NCBI GenBank assembly: GCA_027294185.1 | Contig: JAPUME010000128.1 | Span: 1-9,158 of the forward strand | Length of the DNA: 9,158 nucleotides | Reading direction: 5' to 3' | DNA from: Acidobacteriota bacterium | GTDB lineage: Bacteria; Acidobacteriota; Terriglobia; UBA7540; JAPUME01 | Shown: in pieces, positions 1 through 7,383 of the stretch | How positions within the stretch are numbered: position 1 is the first letter of the stretch | Layout: each line of letters starts with the position of its first letter | Translations under genes and position numbers: made by a program | The notes under the pieces: generated by a model | Databases searched by the model: none | What the model was told of the DNA's origin: nothing | The model's input: the letters and a program-made list of their open reading frames with translations, nothing else

Positions 1-831
1 GATAACGGGGCGGGCGTTCCCGGTCTGGGGGTCTTGAATCTCGATGACTCCCATGGCAGGGAGTTGGCAAGCGCTTTCAAAGCGCCCAAAATTACCTACG
101 GAATAGACAGACTCGCAGATGTGCGTCCTGCGTCGTGGGGGAGCACACTCGTAGGGTTGGAAGCCACCTTGGACACTCCGTCCGGCGCAATATCCCTTCG
201 TTCGTCGTTAGCCGGCGAACATAATCTTTTCAATGTGATGGCCGCGGTGGCGACAGCGATCGGCCTGGGAATTGGAGTGGATACGATCGTTGAAGGAGTG
301 ACCCGCGTCGCTTCGGTTCCGGGTCGTTTCGAACGGATCGAGGCGGGTCAGCCATTCGGAGTGGTGGTGGACTACGCGCACACCGATGATGCGCTTCAGA
401 AACTGATTTCCTCGGCCCGTAAATTGAATCCCCAAAGAATTATCACCCTGTTTGGGTGCGGAGGTTGTCGTGACCGGGGCAAACGGCCCTCGATGGGTGA
501 GACGGCAGGTCGAGGGAGTGATGTGGCCATACTGACTTCAGACAACCCGCGCACGGAAAACCCTCTCAGGATTATGAACGACGTCCTGGTAGGGCTGCAA
601 AAATCCGGCGGGAAATATCGGATGGAGCAAGACCGTAAGAAGGCAATCCACCTCGCCCTGGAAGAGGCTCAGCCGGGAGACCTTGTGCTGATCACGGGTA
701 AGGGGCATGAGACTCGCCAAATCCTGAACGAAGGGGTCATAGAATTTGACGACCGGGTAGTATGCCGGAGCATCCTGGCCGATTTGGGATACGGAAATCC
801 GGTTCGACCGGAGGCGCGCCTCAGCGATTGA
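1..831 (+). CDS. murE: UDP-N-acetylmuramoyl-L-alanyl-D-glutamate--2,6-diaminopimelate ligase (MurE), 5'-truncated
   Basis: Cytoplasmic ATP-dependent Mur ligase that adds the third stem-peptide residue to UDP-MurNAc-L-Ala-D-Glu. The frame is open from base 1, so the N-terminal UDP-binding domain, the P-loop and part of the central domain (about 220-240 residues by family length) lie upstream. The 276 residues present begin in the central domain (VLNLDDSHGREL), continue through a Mur-ligase linker (GEHNLFNVMAA) and the C-terminal domain start (GRFERIEAG, then VDYAHTDDAL), and reach the substrate-recognition motif DNPRTENP at fragment residues 181-188 and GKGHE at 233-237. By family knowledge, DNPR marks meso-DAP-adding enzymes rather than Lys-adding ones, so DAP-type peptidoglycan is inferred. 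The stop is TGA at 829-831. It is first in a same-strand run with murF, mraY, murD and ftsW. The family call is secure; substrate specificity is inferred from the motif. Confidence 0.97.
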   Translation, partial: DNGAGVPGLGVLNLDDSHGRELASAFKAPKITYGIDRLADVRPASWGSTLVGLEATLDTPSGAISLRSSLAGEHNLFNVMAAVATAIGLGIGVDTIVEGVTRVASVPGRFERIEAGQPFGVVVDYAHTDDALQKLISSARKLNPQRIITLFGCGGCRDRGKRPSMGETAGRGSDVAILTSDNPRTENPLRIMNDVLVGLQKSGGKYRMEQDRKKAIHLALEEAQPGDLVLITGKGHETRQILNEGVIEFDDRVVCRSILADLGYGNPVRPEARLSD

Positions 832-868
832 AAGCGCGAGGGTAAAATTTCGCCTGGGTTGAGAGGGG

Positions 869-907
869 CGCCCACCTTTAGGAAAAGTGAGTCACCGTGG
901 GTGGGCG
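869..907 (+). promoter_or_regulatory. Inverted repeat around the murF translation start region
   Basis: CGCCCACC at 869-876 is perfectly complementary to GGTGGGCG at 900-907. The loop of 23 bases holds an AGGAAA Shine-Dalgarno-like stretch (880-885) and the GTG codon at 897. The left arm also overlaps an 8-base palindrome GGGCGCCC (866-873), and the loop contains GTGAGTCAC (887-895), which is itself a short inverted repeat. If folded in mRNA, the stem would hold the GTG-start region in a loop and place the ATG at 918 just after it. There is no T-run, so an intrinsic terminator is unlikely. A regulatory role is inference from position only. Confidence 0.35.
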
Positions 908-917
908 AGTGGCTGCC

Positions 918-2324
918 ATGCAACTGGAAATTCAGGAGGTGGCAAGGATTGTGGGGAGTAAGGCGGTCCCTCGCCCCGCCCTTTGTCGTGGATACACCTC
1001 GGACTCGCGCCATACCAGGGCGAGTGATCTGTTTTTCGCCATCCCGGGCCCCCGTTTCGACGGTCACGATTTTGTGCCGTCGGCGATTGAGAACGGCGCG
1101 GTGGGAGCAGTGGTATCGAACGGGCGTGTGGGGTCCTATCCGCAATCTCTTCGGCCGGTCCTGCTCGATGTTCCGGATACGGTTCGCGCCTTGCAGCAAC
1201 TGGGGCAGGCAGTACGTCGCAAGTGGGCCCATCCGCTGGTAGGGGTCACGGGTAGTGCGGGAAAGACGACGGCCAAGGAGATGATCGCCGCATTGCTCGG
1301 TCTCCGGCTTCGAGTCGCCAAATCCCGGGGGAATCTCAATAATGAACTGGGCTTGCCGCTTTCACTCGTTGCTCTCGAGGCGGATCAGGAAGTGGCCGTG
1401 ATGGAGTTGGCGATGTCCCATGCGGGTGAGATTCGTTTCCTGGCCGGCCTGGCGGAACCGAATATTGGCGTGGTGACGAATGTGGCGCCGGTTCACCTGG
1501 AGTTCTTTGAATCCCTTGATGCCATCGCCCAGGCGAAGCGCGAATTGGTGGAAAAGTTGAATCCCGAGGGGGTTCTGGTGTTGAATGCCGACGATGAGCG
1601 TGTCCGCGAGTTTGGCACGGGTTATCCGGGCAAGGTCGTCACCTTTGGGCTGGAGGCGGATGCGGACTACCGAGCGTCCAACCTGCAATCCAAAACGGGA
1701 GCGAGTGTAGACTTTGATTTAATGGCAGAAGGAAAGGTCATGGGTATGACGCTCCCGATGCCCGGGGCCCATAACGTGTCGAACGTCCTCGCTGCCATCG
1801 CCGTCGCCCGCCAATTCGAGATTCCCCTTGAAGAGATTCCGGCGGCCCTGAACAATCTTGGCCCTCTTTCGCAGCGGAGCGAGATTCAAAATCTCGCCGG
1901 CGGAATCACACTGATCAACGATTGCTACAACTCGAACCCACGGGCCCTGGAAGGAATGCTCCATGTGCTGGGAACATGGCCCTCTGAGGGCCGGAGGATT
2001 CTGGTGGCAGGAGAGATGTTGGAATTGGGACCTGGCGCCCCTGAATGGCACCGGAAATTGGGAGAAATGGCGGCCCGCCTCGGCCGGGTGGACTGGCTCC
2101 TTGCGGTGCGAGGTGAGGCTCAAAATTTCATCGAGGGCGCTCGGCAGGGCGGGCTTCCTGGGGCACATGCCCTCTTTTTTGAGACAGCAGAGCAAGCCGC
2201 GGAGTTACTGCCCTCCCTGGTGAAGACGGGCGACACTGTTTTGATCAAAGGTTCTCGCGGCGTGCATCTGGAAAAAGTGGTAGAAAGGATGCTGGTTCAA
2301 GCCTCCGGGTCCGCCACAGGCTAG
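918..2324 (+). CDS. murF: UDP-N-acetylmuramoyl-tripeptide--D-alanyl-D-alanine ligase (MurF)
   Basis: Cytoplasmic Mur ligase that adds the D-Ala-D-Ala dipeptide and completes the UDP-MurNAc-pentapeptide. From ATG 918 it is 468 residues, normal for MurF. The N-terminal domain ([13 protein letters not shown], then [17 protein letters not shown]) precedes the ATP-binding P-loop [10 protein letters not shown] at 109-118. The central domain has [12 protein letters not shown] and a [11 protein letters not shown] motif. The C-terminal domain has HNVSNVLAA, the MurF-typical [22 protein letters not shown] and [13 protein letters not shown]. The start is uncertain. GTG at 897 is in frame and has a better Shine-Dalgarno (AGGAAA, 880-885), giving 475 residues. 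ATG 918 was preferred because MurF proteins usually begin right at the segment matching MQLEIQEVA. The gap after murE is longer than other gaps in the cluster and holds an inverted repeat. The stop lies 2 bases before the mraY ATG, so coupled translation is likely. Confidence 0.96.
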   Translation: MQLEIQEVARIVGSKAVPRPALCRGYTSDSRHTRASDLFFAIPGPRFDGHDFVPSAIENGAVGAVVSNGRVGSYPQSLRPVLLDVPDTVRALQQLGQAVRRKWAHPLVGVTGSAGKTTAKEMIAALLGLRLRVAKSRGNLNNELGLPLSLVALEADQEVAVMELAMSHAGEIRFLAGLAEPNIGVVTNVAPVHLEFFESLDAIAQAKRELVEKLNPEGVLVLNADDERVREFGTGYPGKVVTFGLEADADYRASNLQSKTGASVDFDLMAEGKVMGMTLPMPGAHNVSNVLAAIAVARQFEIPLEEIPAALNNLGPLSQRSEIQNLAGGITLINDCYNSNPRALEGMLHVLGTWPSEGRRILVAGEMLELGPGAPEWHRKLGEMAARLGRVDWLLAVRGEAQNFIEGARQGGLPGAHALFFETAEQAAELLPSLVKTGDTVLIKGSRGVHLEKVVERMLVQASGSATG

Positions 2325-2326
2325 CT

Positions 2327-3460
2327 ATGCTCTACTATCTGCTTTACGAAAGACTGGTCGACTACGTCAGCTTCTTCAACGTATTCCGTTACCTTACTTT
2401 CCGCACCGCCTATGCGGGGCTGACGGCCTTGATGGTGTCGTTGATCCTGGGACCCTGGATGATTCGGAAGTTGAGGGAATATCAGATCGGCCAGTTTATC
2501 CGCGGTGACGGTCCGGGGTCTCACCGGGAAAAGGCGGGCACTCCCACGATGGGAGGCCTTCTGATCGTTGCCAGCATTCTGGTTCCCACGTTGCTCTGGG
2601 CTGATCTGGGCAACCGCTTTGTCTGGCTGGCGATGGGCGCCACGGTGAGCTTTGGTATCATCGGATTCTGGGACGATTATCAGAAGGTGATCAAGCGGCA
2701 AAGTGAAGGATTGACGGCGCGCAATAAAATCCGCTTGCAGATTGTCGCCGCCCTGACGGTGGGATTCGTGCTGCTGGTCCTCTCGGCTCAAGGTGTTTTT
2801 TCCACTCGAATGGTTTTCCCCTTCTTCAAACGCCTTCAACCTGATCTTTTGATCCACTCCTTGTTGGATTCCGTCTGGACCACACCCGTGGCTTTCCTGC
2901 CTTTTCTGTTGCTGGTAGTCCTGGTGCTGGTCGGGGCGTCGAATGCCGTAAACCTCACTGATGGGCTGGACGGATTGGCCATCGGCTGTGTGCTGATTGC
3001 CAGCTCGGCGCTGACGGTTCTTTGTTACGTTGCGGGCCACGCTCGCTGGGCCGAATACCTGGACGTGGCACATTTCCCGGGCATGGGAGAGTTGACGGTA
3101 TTTTGCGGGGCCATGGTCGGAGCGAGTCTCGGGTTCCTCTGGTACAACGCACACCCGGCGGAGATTTTCATGGGTGACGTCGGTTCCCTTGCCCTGGGAG
3201 GAGCCATTGGAACGGTCGCTTTGATCATCAAACAGGAATTATTACTTTTCTTCGTTGGGGGAGTCTTCGTGGTGGAGGCTCTTTCGGTAATTCTCCAGGT
3301 TGGGTCTTACAAGTTGCGCGGGCGGCGAATTTTCAGAATGGCGCCCCTGCATCACCATTTTGAGCTCCTGGGTTGGGCGGAGTCGAAAATTATCATACGC
3401 TTCTGGATTGCGGCGCTTGTTTTCGCCCTATTCGCTCTGACAACCCTTAAACTACGATAG
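2327..3460 (+). CDS. mraY: Phospho-N-acetylmuramoyl-pentapeptide-transferase (MraY)
   Basis: Integral membrane enzyme that transfers phospho-MurNAc-pentapeptide from UDP to undecaprenyl phosphate, making lipid I on the cytoplasmic face. It is 377 residues (family usually about 320-370) and strongly hydrophobic, consistent with the family's ten membrane helices. Conserved signatures are all present: [16 protein letters not shown] ending at residue 77, the aspartate pair in GFWDDYQK (D116-D117), [13 protein letters not shown] (206-218), MGDVGS (282-287, with the catalytic-type D284), and the MraY-specific triple histidine APLHHHFE (339-346). These rule out the related WecA-type transferases. 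ATG 2327 lies 2 bases after the murF stop, with only a weak AGG at 2318-2320, so translation probably depends on ribosomes leaving murF. The TAG stop shares its last base with the murD GTG. Confidence 0.97.
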   Translation: MLYYLLYERLVDYVSFFNVFRYLTFRTAYAGLTALMVSLILGPWMIRKLREYQIGQFIRGDGPGSHREKAGTPTMGGLLIVASILVPTLLWADLGNRFVWLAMGATVSFGIIGFWDDYQKVIKRQSEGLTARNKIRLQIVAALTVGFVLLVLSAQGVFSTRMVFPFFKRLQPDLLIHSLLDSVWTTPVAFLPFLLLVVLVLVGASNAVNLTDGLDGLAIGCVLIASSALTVLCYVAGHARWAEYLDVAHFPGMGELTVFCGAMVGASLGFLWYNAHPAEIFMGDVGSLALGGAIGTVALIIKQELLLFFVGGVFVVEALSVILQVGSYKLRGRRIFRMAPLHHHFELLGWAESKIIIRFWIAALVFALFALTTLKLR

Positions 3461-5400
3461 TGCAGACGAGCGAAGCAGCTTCACAACAAAACGGCACGCC
3501 ACGACCGATGAGGGGATCGTCGTCGGGCCGGGGTTCCGACACCCCTTCGCCGCGGGTGTTGTTCGGGGGGGGATCACCGGCGGAGGAGATTTCCGGAAAG
3601 CGAGTTCTCGTGGTGGGACTGGGGCGGACGGGATTGGCCGTCGCCCGGTTTCTCAATAGCAAGGGCGTCCGGGTTACGGTTTCCGACAGCCGACCTCCGG
3701 CCCATTTCCAAAGGTTGATCGGCGAGCTGGTTTCCTCCGAGATCGCCATCGAAATGGGACAACACGAGGAGTCCATATTCTGCCGGCAGGATTTGATCGT
3801 CGTGAGTCCAGGCGTTGACCTTGGCTTGGGAGTCCTGGAATCGGCTCGTGAACAGGGTGTCCCTGTCGTTTCAGAAATCGAGATTGCCGGCTGGTTTCTG
3901 CGGGGAAGGGTTGTGGGCATTACGGGGTCGAACGGCAAGACGACGACCACAACCTTGCTCGGCGAAATCTTATCCGCTTCCGGCTTTGCGGTTCAGGTGG
4001 GAGGCAACATCGGCACGCCCCTGATTTCCCAGCTCGAATCCGCTTCCGAGAAGACGCTTTCCGTCGTCGAGCTCAGCAGTTTTCAGCTCGAAGCTATCGA
4101 CCGATTTCGTCCCCACATGGCCGTTCTGCTCAATCTGACTCCGGACCATCTGGACCGGCATGGGTCGCTCGAACGATATGAGGCGGCGAAGGGTAATATC
4201 TTCCGCAATCAAGGGCCTGAGGACTGCGCTGTCCTCAACGCTGACGACCCGCGCGTCATGAAATTCGTCGGATCTCTTCGCAGCCGCCTGGTGCTGTTCT
4301 CTCGCAGGCAGAAGCTGCTGGAGGGCGTGTTCGTCGAGGACGGAGAGGTGGTCTATCGGACCCGAAACCTGGAGCGCGTCATCCTCTCCCTCAGCCAAAT
4401 TCCACTCCTCGGTCCGCATAACCTGGAAAATGTTCTGGCGGCAGTCGCGGCGGCCGCCACCGTGGGAGCCGACCTGAAGGTTATCCCGAGGGTCGTCGCC
4501 CGTTTCAAAGCGGTAGAGCATCGGCTGGAATTTGTCCGCGAATTAAATGGAGTCAAATTCTACAACGACTCGAAGGCGACGAACGTGGATGCCACGGCCA
4601 AATCCATTTCAGCCTTTGAGGGCAATGTCCTTTTGATCCTGGGCGGAAAGGAAAAGGGCGGAAGCTTCCGGTCCCTTCGCAAGAATATTGAAGAAAAGGT
4701 CAAGGGCATCTTTCTTGTCGGCGCGGCGGCGGAGCGGATCGGAACGGAAATTTCCGGTGTTACGAAAATCATCCATTGCGGGGAGCTGACCAAAGCGGTC
4801 CATGCGGCCTTCCAGGAGGCCCGGCGGGGGGACACCGTCCTGCTGGCTCCCGCCTGTGCCAGCTTTGACCAGTTTGAGAATTTCGAACATCGAGGCCGGG
4901 TATTCAAGGAAGCTGTATCGCATTTGGCGGGCGGTTCCGAACCCGTTGTACCTGCCCCGCTGCCTCCTGGCGAGGTTCAGGTTCCACCGGAGGTTTCTCC
5001 TGCCGCCGAACAGGTTTCGCACCCGGATTCGGTTGATCGGCCTGAGGCTCCTTCGCTTGAAAGTACCCCTCTTTCGCCCCCAACGGTCCCGGAAGTGGTG
5101 GAGCGAACCGTTAAGCCGGGACGGATTCAGTTCGCGCAGATGCCTCCCCAATCGAAAGAGATTCCTGTGCCCCGGGAGCCTGACCCTTCCGCTCCCCCAT
5201 CAGAGCCGACCTCCACCGTGCTGGATGTATCCGCGCTTACACGCAGAACGGCGCCCCTCGAAGGTGAGGCCGAGTCTGCAAAGGCAGAACCGGAGCAGGC
5301 GCAGGCCGAAAGGGAATCTGCCGGACCTTTCTCTCCCCAAACCTGGACTGGAAATATTGGAAAGAAGAAAAAGCACAAACGGAGGAAGAGGAGAAGGTAG
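3460..5400 (+). CDS. murD: UDP-N-acetylmuramoyl-L-alanine--D-glutamate ligase (MurD) with N-terminal and long C-terminal extensions
   Basis: Cytoplasmic Mur ligase that adds D-Glu to UDP-MurNAc-L-Ala. The core is complete: nucleotide-fold start KRVLVVGLGRTGLA (from residue 47), P-loop GITGSNGKTT (153-162), VELSSFQLE, NLTPDHLDRHG, the lysine K244 in YEAAKGN (which matches the carbamylated K198 of E. coli MurD after subtracting the extension), GPHNLENVLAA, VEHRLEFV, YNDSKATN, LGGKEKGG and PACASFDQFENFEHRG, ending near H488. The total of 646 residues is about 200 more than usual. About 46 low-complexity residues precede the core. About 157 residues follow it, with 29 prolines and many Glu/Ser, ending in KKKKHKRRKRRR (635-646). 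The start is ambiguous: GTG 3460 overlaps the mraY stop (TAGTG), while ATG 3508 and GTG 3556 are in-frame alternatives. None has a clear Shine-Dalgarno, and the overlap favours 3460. Core identity is certain; the role of the extensions is unknown. Confidence 0.95.
   Translation: MQTSEAASQQNGTPRPMRGSSSGRGSDTPSPRVLFGGGSPAEEISGKRVLVVGLGRTGLAVARFLNSKGVRVTVSDSRPPAHFQRLIGELVSSEIAIEMGQHEESIFCRQDLIVVSPGVDLGLGVLESAREQGVPVVSEIEIAGWFLRGRVVGITGSNGKTTTTTLLGEILSASGFAVQVGGNIGTPLISQLESASEKTLSVVELSSFQLEAIDRFRPHMAVLLNLTPDHLDRHGSLERYEAAKGNIFRNQGPEDCAVLNADDPRVMKFVGSLRSRLVLFSRRQKLLEGVFVEDGEVVYRTRNLERVILSLSQIPLLGPHNLENVLAAVAAAATVGADLKVIPRVVARFKAVEHRLEFVRELNGVKFYNDSKATNVDATAKSISAFEGNVLLILGGKEKGGSFRSLRKNIEEKVKGIFLVGAAAERIGTEISGVTKIIHCGELTKAVHAAFQEARRGDTVLLAPACASFDQFENFEHRGRVFKEAVSHLAGGSEPVVPAPLPPGEVQVPPEVSPAAEQVSHPDSVDRPEAPSLESTPLSPPTVPEVVERTVKPGRIQFAQMPPQSKEIPVPREPDPSAPPSEPTSTVLDVSALTRRTAPLEGEAESAKAEPEQAQAERESAGPFSPQTWTGNIGKKKKHKRRKRRR
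5381..5397 (+). promoter_or_regulatory. Shine-Dalgarno region for ftsW inside the murD 3' end
   Basis: A purine-only stretch containing GGAGG, GAGGAG and AGAAGG ends 9 bases before the ftsW ATG at 5407. It lies wholly inside murD, where it encodes the Arg/Lys codons (AGG, AAG, AGG, AGA, AGG) of the basic C-terminus. The same bases thus appear to serve both as murD coding sequence and as the ftsW ribosome binding site. Confidence 0.7.
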
Positions 5401-5406
5401 CTTTTT

Positions 5407-6498
5407 ATGCCGCGGCATTTGTCTTCGGACAGACTTCTTTTCGGCTCGACTCTGGTGCTGGTTCTCTTCGGAGTGCTGATGGTTTTCAGCGCCTCGGCCA
5501 TGATGGCGGAATCCCGTTTCGGGAGCGGATACTATTTCCTGTCCCGTCAACTCATCTGGGCGGTTTTTGGGCTTCTGGTTCTCGTGGGCTTCATGCATTC
5601 GAACTACAAGCGCCTGAGGCACCCGGCGGTGGTTTTTCCCGCCTTCTTCCTCCAGCTTGCCCTTCTTATGGCGGTACTGCTCTGGGACGATTCGCAAACC
5701 ATCCGCCGCTGGCTTCCTCTGGGCAAGTTTTTTTTTCAACCCTCGGAATTGAGCAAAATTATTCTGGTGATCTTCCTGGCCTACTTCCTGGAAAAGCGGC
5801 AGGGAAGGATCAATGACCTTTCTCATACTCTGCTGCCGGTGGGATTTCTTACCGGTGTTACGGTTCTGTTGGTCGTTCAAGAGCCGGACCTGGGAACTGC
5901 AGTTCTTCTGGTGCTCACCGCTTCGGCAATGTTGTTTGCCGCTGGGATGCGTGTAATCTATTTCGGTTATCTGTTTCTCGCCTCGCTGATTCCGCTTTAT
6001 TTTCTCGTCGTCAAGGTGCCTTACCGGTGGGACCGAATTCTTACGTTTCTGAATCCCTATTCGGATCCTTTGGGACGAGGATTTCAGATCATCCAATCGC
6101 TCACCGCTGTAGGCAGCGGCGGAATGGACGGTTTGGGATTCATGGAGGGGCGTCAGAAACTGTTTTACTTGCCGGCTGCGCACACCGATTTCGTTTTCGC
6201 CGTGGTGGGGGAGGAGTTGGGATTCATTGGCTGCCTGGTTGTTCTTGCCTTGTTTGGCGTAATTCTCTGGAGGGGGATTCGAGCCAGCTTGAAGTGTCCC
6301 GACGAGTTCGGGCGCTTGCTGGCCCTGGGGCTGACCGCGCTGATCATCATCCAGGTGTTGGTCAATGTCAGCGTGGTGGTGGGAATCGTCCCTACCAAGG
6401 GCCTGCCGTTGCCTTTGGTGAGTTACGGCGGCAGTTCCCTGGTAAGTAATATGATGGCGCTCGGGATCCTGTTGAATGTCTCCCAGCAATCCGGTTGA
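5407..6498 (+). CDS. ftsW: Peptidoglycan glycosyltransferase FtsW (SEDS family)
   Basis: Polytopic membrane protein that polymerises lipid II into septal glycan strands together with a class B penicillin-binding protein (FtsI). It is 363 residues, somewhat shorter than E. coli FtsW (414) because both tails are short. SEDS signatures run in order: FSASAMMAE in the first helix region, QPSELSK (from Q111), QEPDLGTAVLL (around residues 158-168), FLNPYSDPLGRGFQIIQS followed by AVGSGG, RQKLFYLPAAHTDF with the aspartate D261 that corresponds to the catalytic-type Asp of SEDS enzymes, VGEELGF, and PTKGLPLPLVSYGGSS (from P329). FtsW is favoured over RodA because of its place in the dcw cluster; sequence alone would not exclude RodA/SpoVE. 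ATG 5407 is 6 bases after the murD stop, with a strong purine-rich ribosome site inside murD. A run of nine T (5728-5736) encodes FFF just before QPSEL. Confidence 0.95.
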   Translation: MPRHLSSDRLLFGSTLVLVLFGVLMVFSASAMMAESRFGSGYYFLSRQLIWAVFGLLVLVGFMHSNYKRLRHPAVVFPAFFLQLALLMAVLLWDDSQTIRRWLPLGKFFFQPSELSKIILVIFLAYFLEKRQGRINDLSHTLLPVGFLTGVTVLLVVQEPDLGTAVLLVLTASAMLFAAGMRVIYFGYLFLASLIPLYFLVVKVPYRWDRILTFLNPYSDPLGRGFQIIQSLTAVGSGGMDGLGFMEGRQKLFYLPAAHTDFVFAVVGEELGFIGCLVVLALFGVILWRGIRASLKCPDEFGRLLALGLTALIIIQVLVNVSVVVGIVPTKGLPLPLVSYGGSSLVSNMMALGILLNVSQQSG

Positions 6499-6530
6499 GT
6501 GTCCCGCCGATCACCTCCTCGCAGAGAAAA

Positions 6531-6534
6531 AGGA
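6531..6534 (+). promoter_or_regulatory. Shine-Dalgarno site that fixes the pheA start
   Basis: AGGA, within AAAAAGGAAGA, lies 8 bases before ATG 6543. This supports ATG 6543 over the in-frame TTG at 6495, which overlaps the ftsW stop and would add 16 residues with no resemblance to the family's N-terminus. Confidence 0.7.
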
Positions 6535-6542
6535 AGATTTTC

Positions 6543-7373
6543 ATGAAGACAGCCAAAGTTGCTTTTCAGGGGGAACGAGGCTCTTTCAGCGAAGAGGCTG
6601 CTTACAAGCTGCTGGGCAAGCGGGTCCGGGTAATCCCCTGCGAAACCTTTGCATCCACCTTTCGCGCCGTGAGCCGCGGCAAGGCGAATTGTTGCCTGGT
6701 TCCGATTGAAAATACTCTGGCCGGATCGATCTATGAGAATTACGATCACCTGCTGGAATATCGGCTGCAAATTATCGGAGAAGTGAATCTGCGCATCGTC
6801 CACAACCTGATTGCGTTTGCGGGCACCACACTGGCGAGTTGCTGTAAGGTCTATTCCCACCCCGTCGCCCTGGCGCAGTGCACGCGGTTCTTCTCGAAGC
6901 ATCGAAAGATAGAAAAGATTCCCTTTTACGATACGGCGGGAAGCGTGAAAATGCTGGCCGAGAAGAAGATCAAGGGCGGGGCGGGAATCGCCAGTCGTGT
7001 TGCGGCGGCCCACTATAAAGGCCGCATCCTGCGGACACATCTCGAGGACCATCGGGAAAATTACACCCGTTTCCTATTGCTTTCCAAATCAAAGAAGAGT
7101 ATTCCGAAGGCCAACAAGACTTCGCTGGTTTTCTCCACTCGCAACATTCCCGGCGCCCTGTTCAAATGCCTGAGCGTTTTTGCCTTGCGCGAGATCGACC
7201 TCACCAAAATCGAGTCGCGCCCCTTGCGAGGGCGGCCGTGGGAGTATCTCTTCTACGTGGACTTCGCCGGGCACCGGGACGACGAGAAATCGAAAAACGC
7301 TCTTGCCCATCTGGGCGAGGTGGTGAACTTCCTGCGTGTTCTCGGTTGCTACAAGAGCGCTTCGCGCATTTGA
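6543..7373 (+). CDS. pheA: Prephenate dehydratase, monofunctional, with C-terminal ACT domain
   Basis: Cytoplasmic enzyme that converts prephenate to phenylpyruvate, the committed step of phenylalanine synthesis. It is 276 residues, the usual size for the monofunctional form; there is no chorismate mutase domain. The catalytic domain opens with VAFQGERGSFSEEAA (residues 6-20), followed by VPIENTLAGSIYENY, YSHPVALAQC, FYDTAGSVKMLAE and GIASRVAAAHY. It ends with the catalytic Thr-Arg-Phe triplet at 175-177 (ENYTRFLLL). The ACT domain has the GAL motif (204-206) and ESRP (224-227), the two phenylalanine-binding signatures of the family, so feedback inhibition by Phe is expected. It starts 44 bases after ftsW on the same strand with no obvious terminator between, so co-transcription is plausible. 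In a canonical dcw cluster murG would be here. Confidence 0.96.
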   Translation: MKTAKVAFQGERGSFSEEAAYKLLGKRVRVIPCETFASTFRAVSRGKANCCLVPIENTLAGSIYENYDHLLEYRLQIIGEVNLRIVHNLIAFAGTTLASCCKVYSHPVALAQCTRFFSKHRKIEKIPFYDTAGSVKMLAEKKIKGGAGIASRVAAAHYKGRILRTHLEDHRENYTRFLLLSKSKKSIPKANKTSLVFSTRNIPGALFKCLSVFALREIDLTKIESRPLRGRPWEYLFYVDFAGHRDDEKSKNALAHLGEVVNFLRVLGCYKSASRI

Positions 7374-7383
7374 TTTGAGACTG

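Noticed and set aside
843..848. TAAAAT as a -10 box for an internal murF promoter
   Set aside because: No acceptable -35 hexamer at 16-18 bases upstream; the best TTGACA-like match (804-809) is about 33 bases away.
669..1232. 187-residue open frame on the minus strand across the murE-murF junction
   Set aside because: No recognisable domain, Arg/His/Ser-rich, and it overlaps two certain genes.
2321..3154. 277-residue open frame on the minus strand opposite mraY
   Set aside because: Same low-complexity Gln/His/Arg composition and full overlap with a clear MraY; a shadow frame.
4802..5479. 225-residue + strand frame overlapping the murD tail and ftsW start
   Set aside because: Arg/Pro/Leu-rich with no domain; the murD frame continues in register to the ftsW ribosome site and is the simpler reading.
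5200..6489. 429-residue open frame on the minus strand across the murD end and ftsW
   Set aside because: It is rich in Gln/His/Arg with no recognisable domain, as expected from reading codons of a hydrophobic membrane protein backwards; the + strand ftsW is unambiguous.
6495..6542. Upstream TTG start for pheA
   Set aside because: It overlaps the ftsW stop, adds residues unlike the family N-terminus, and ATG 6543 has a well-spaced AGGA.
7336..7383. Upstream GTG start for the HAD gene
   Set aside because: It would overlap pheA by 38 bases and add a segment before motif I that HAD proteins do not need; ATG 7384 puts motif I at the usual distance from the start.
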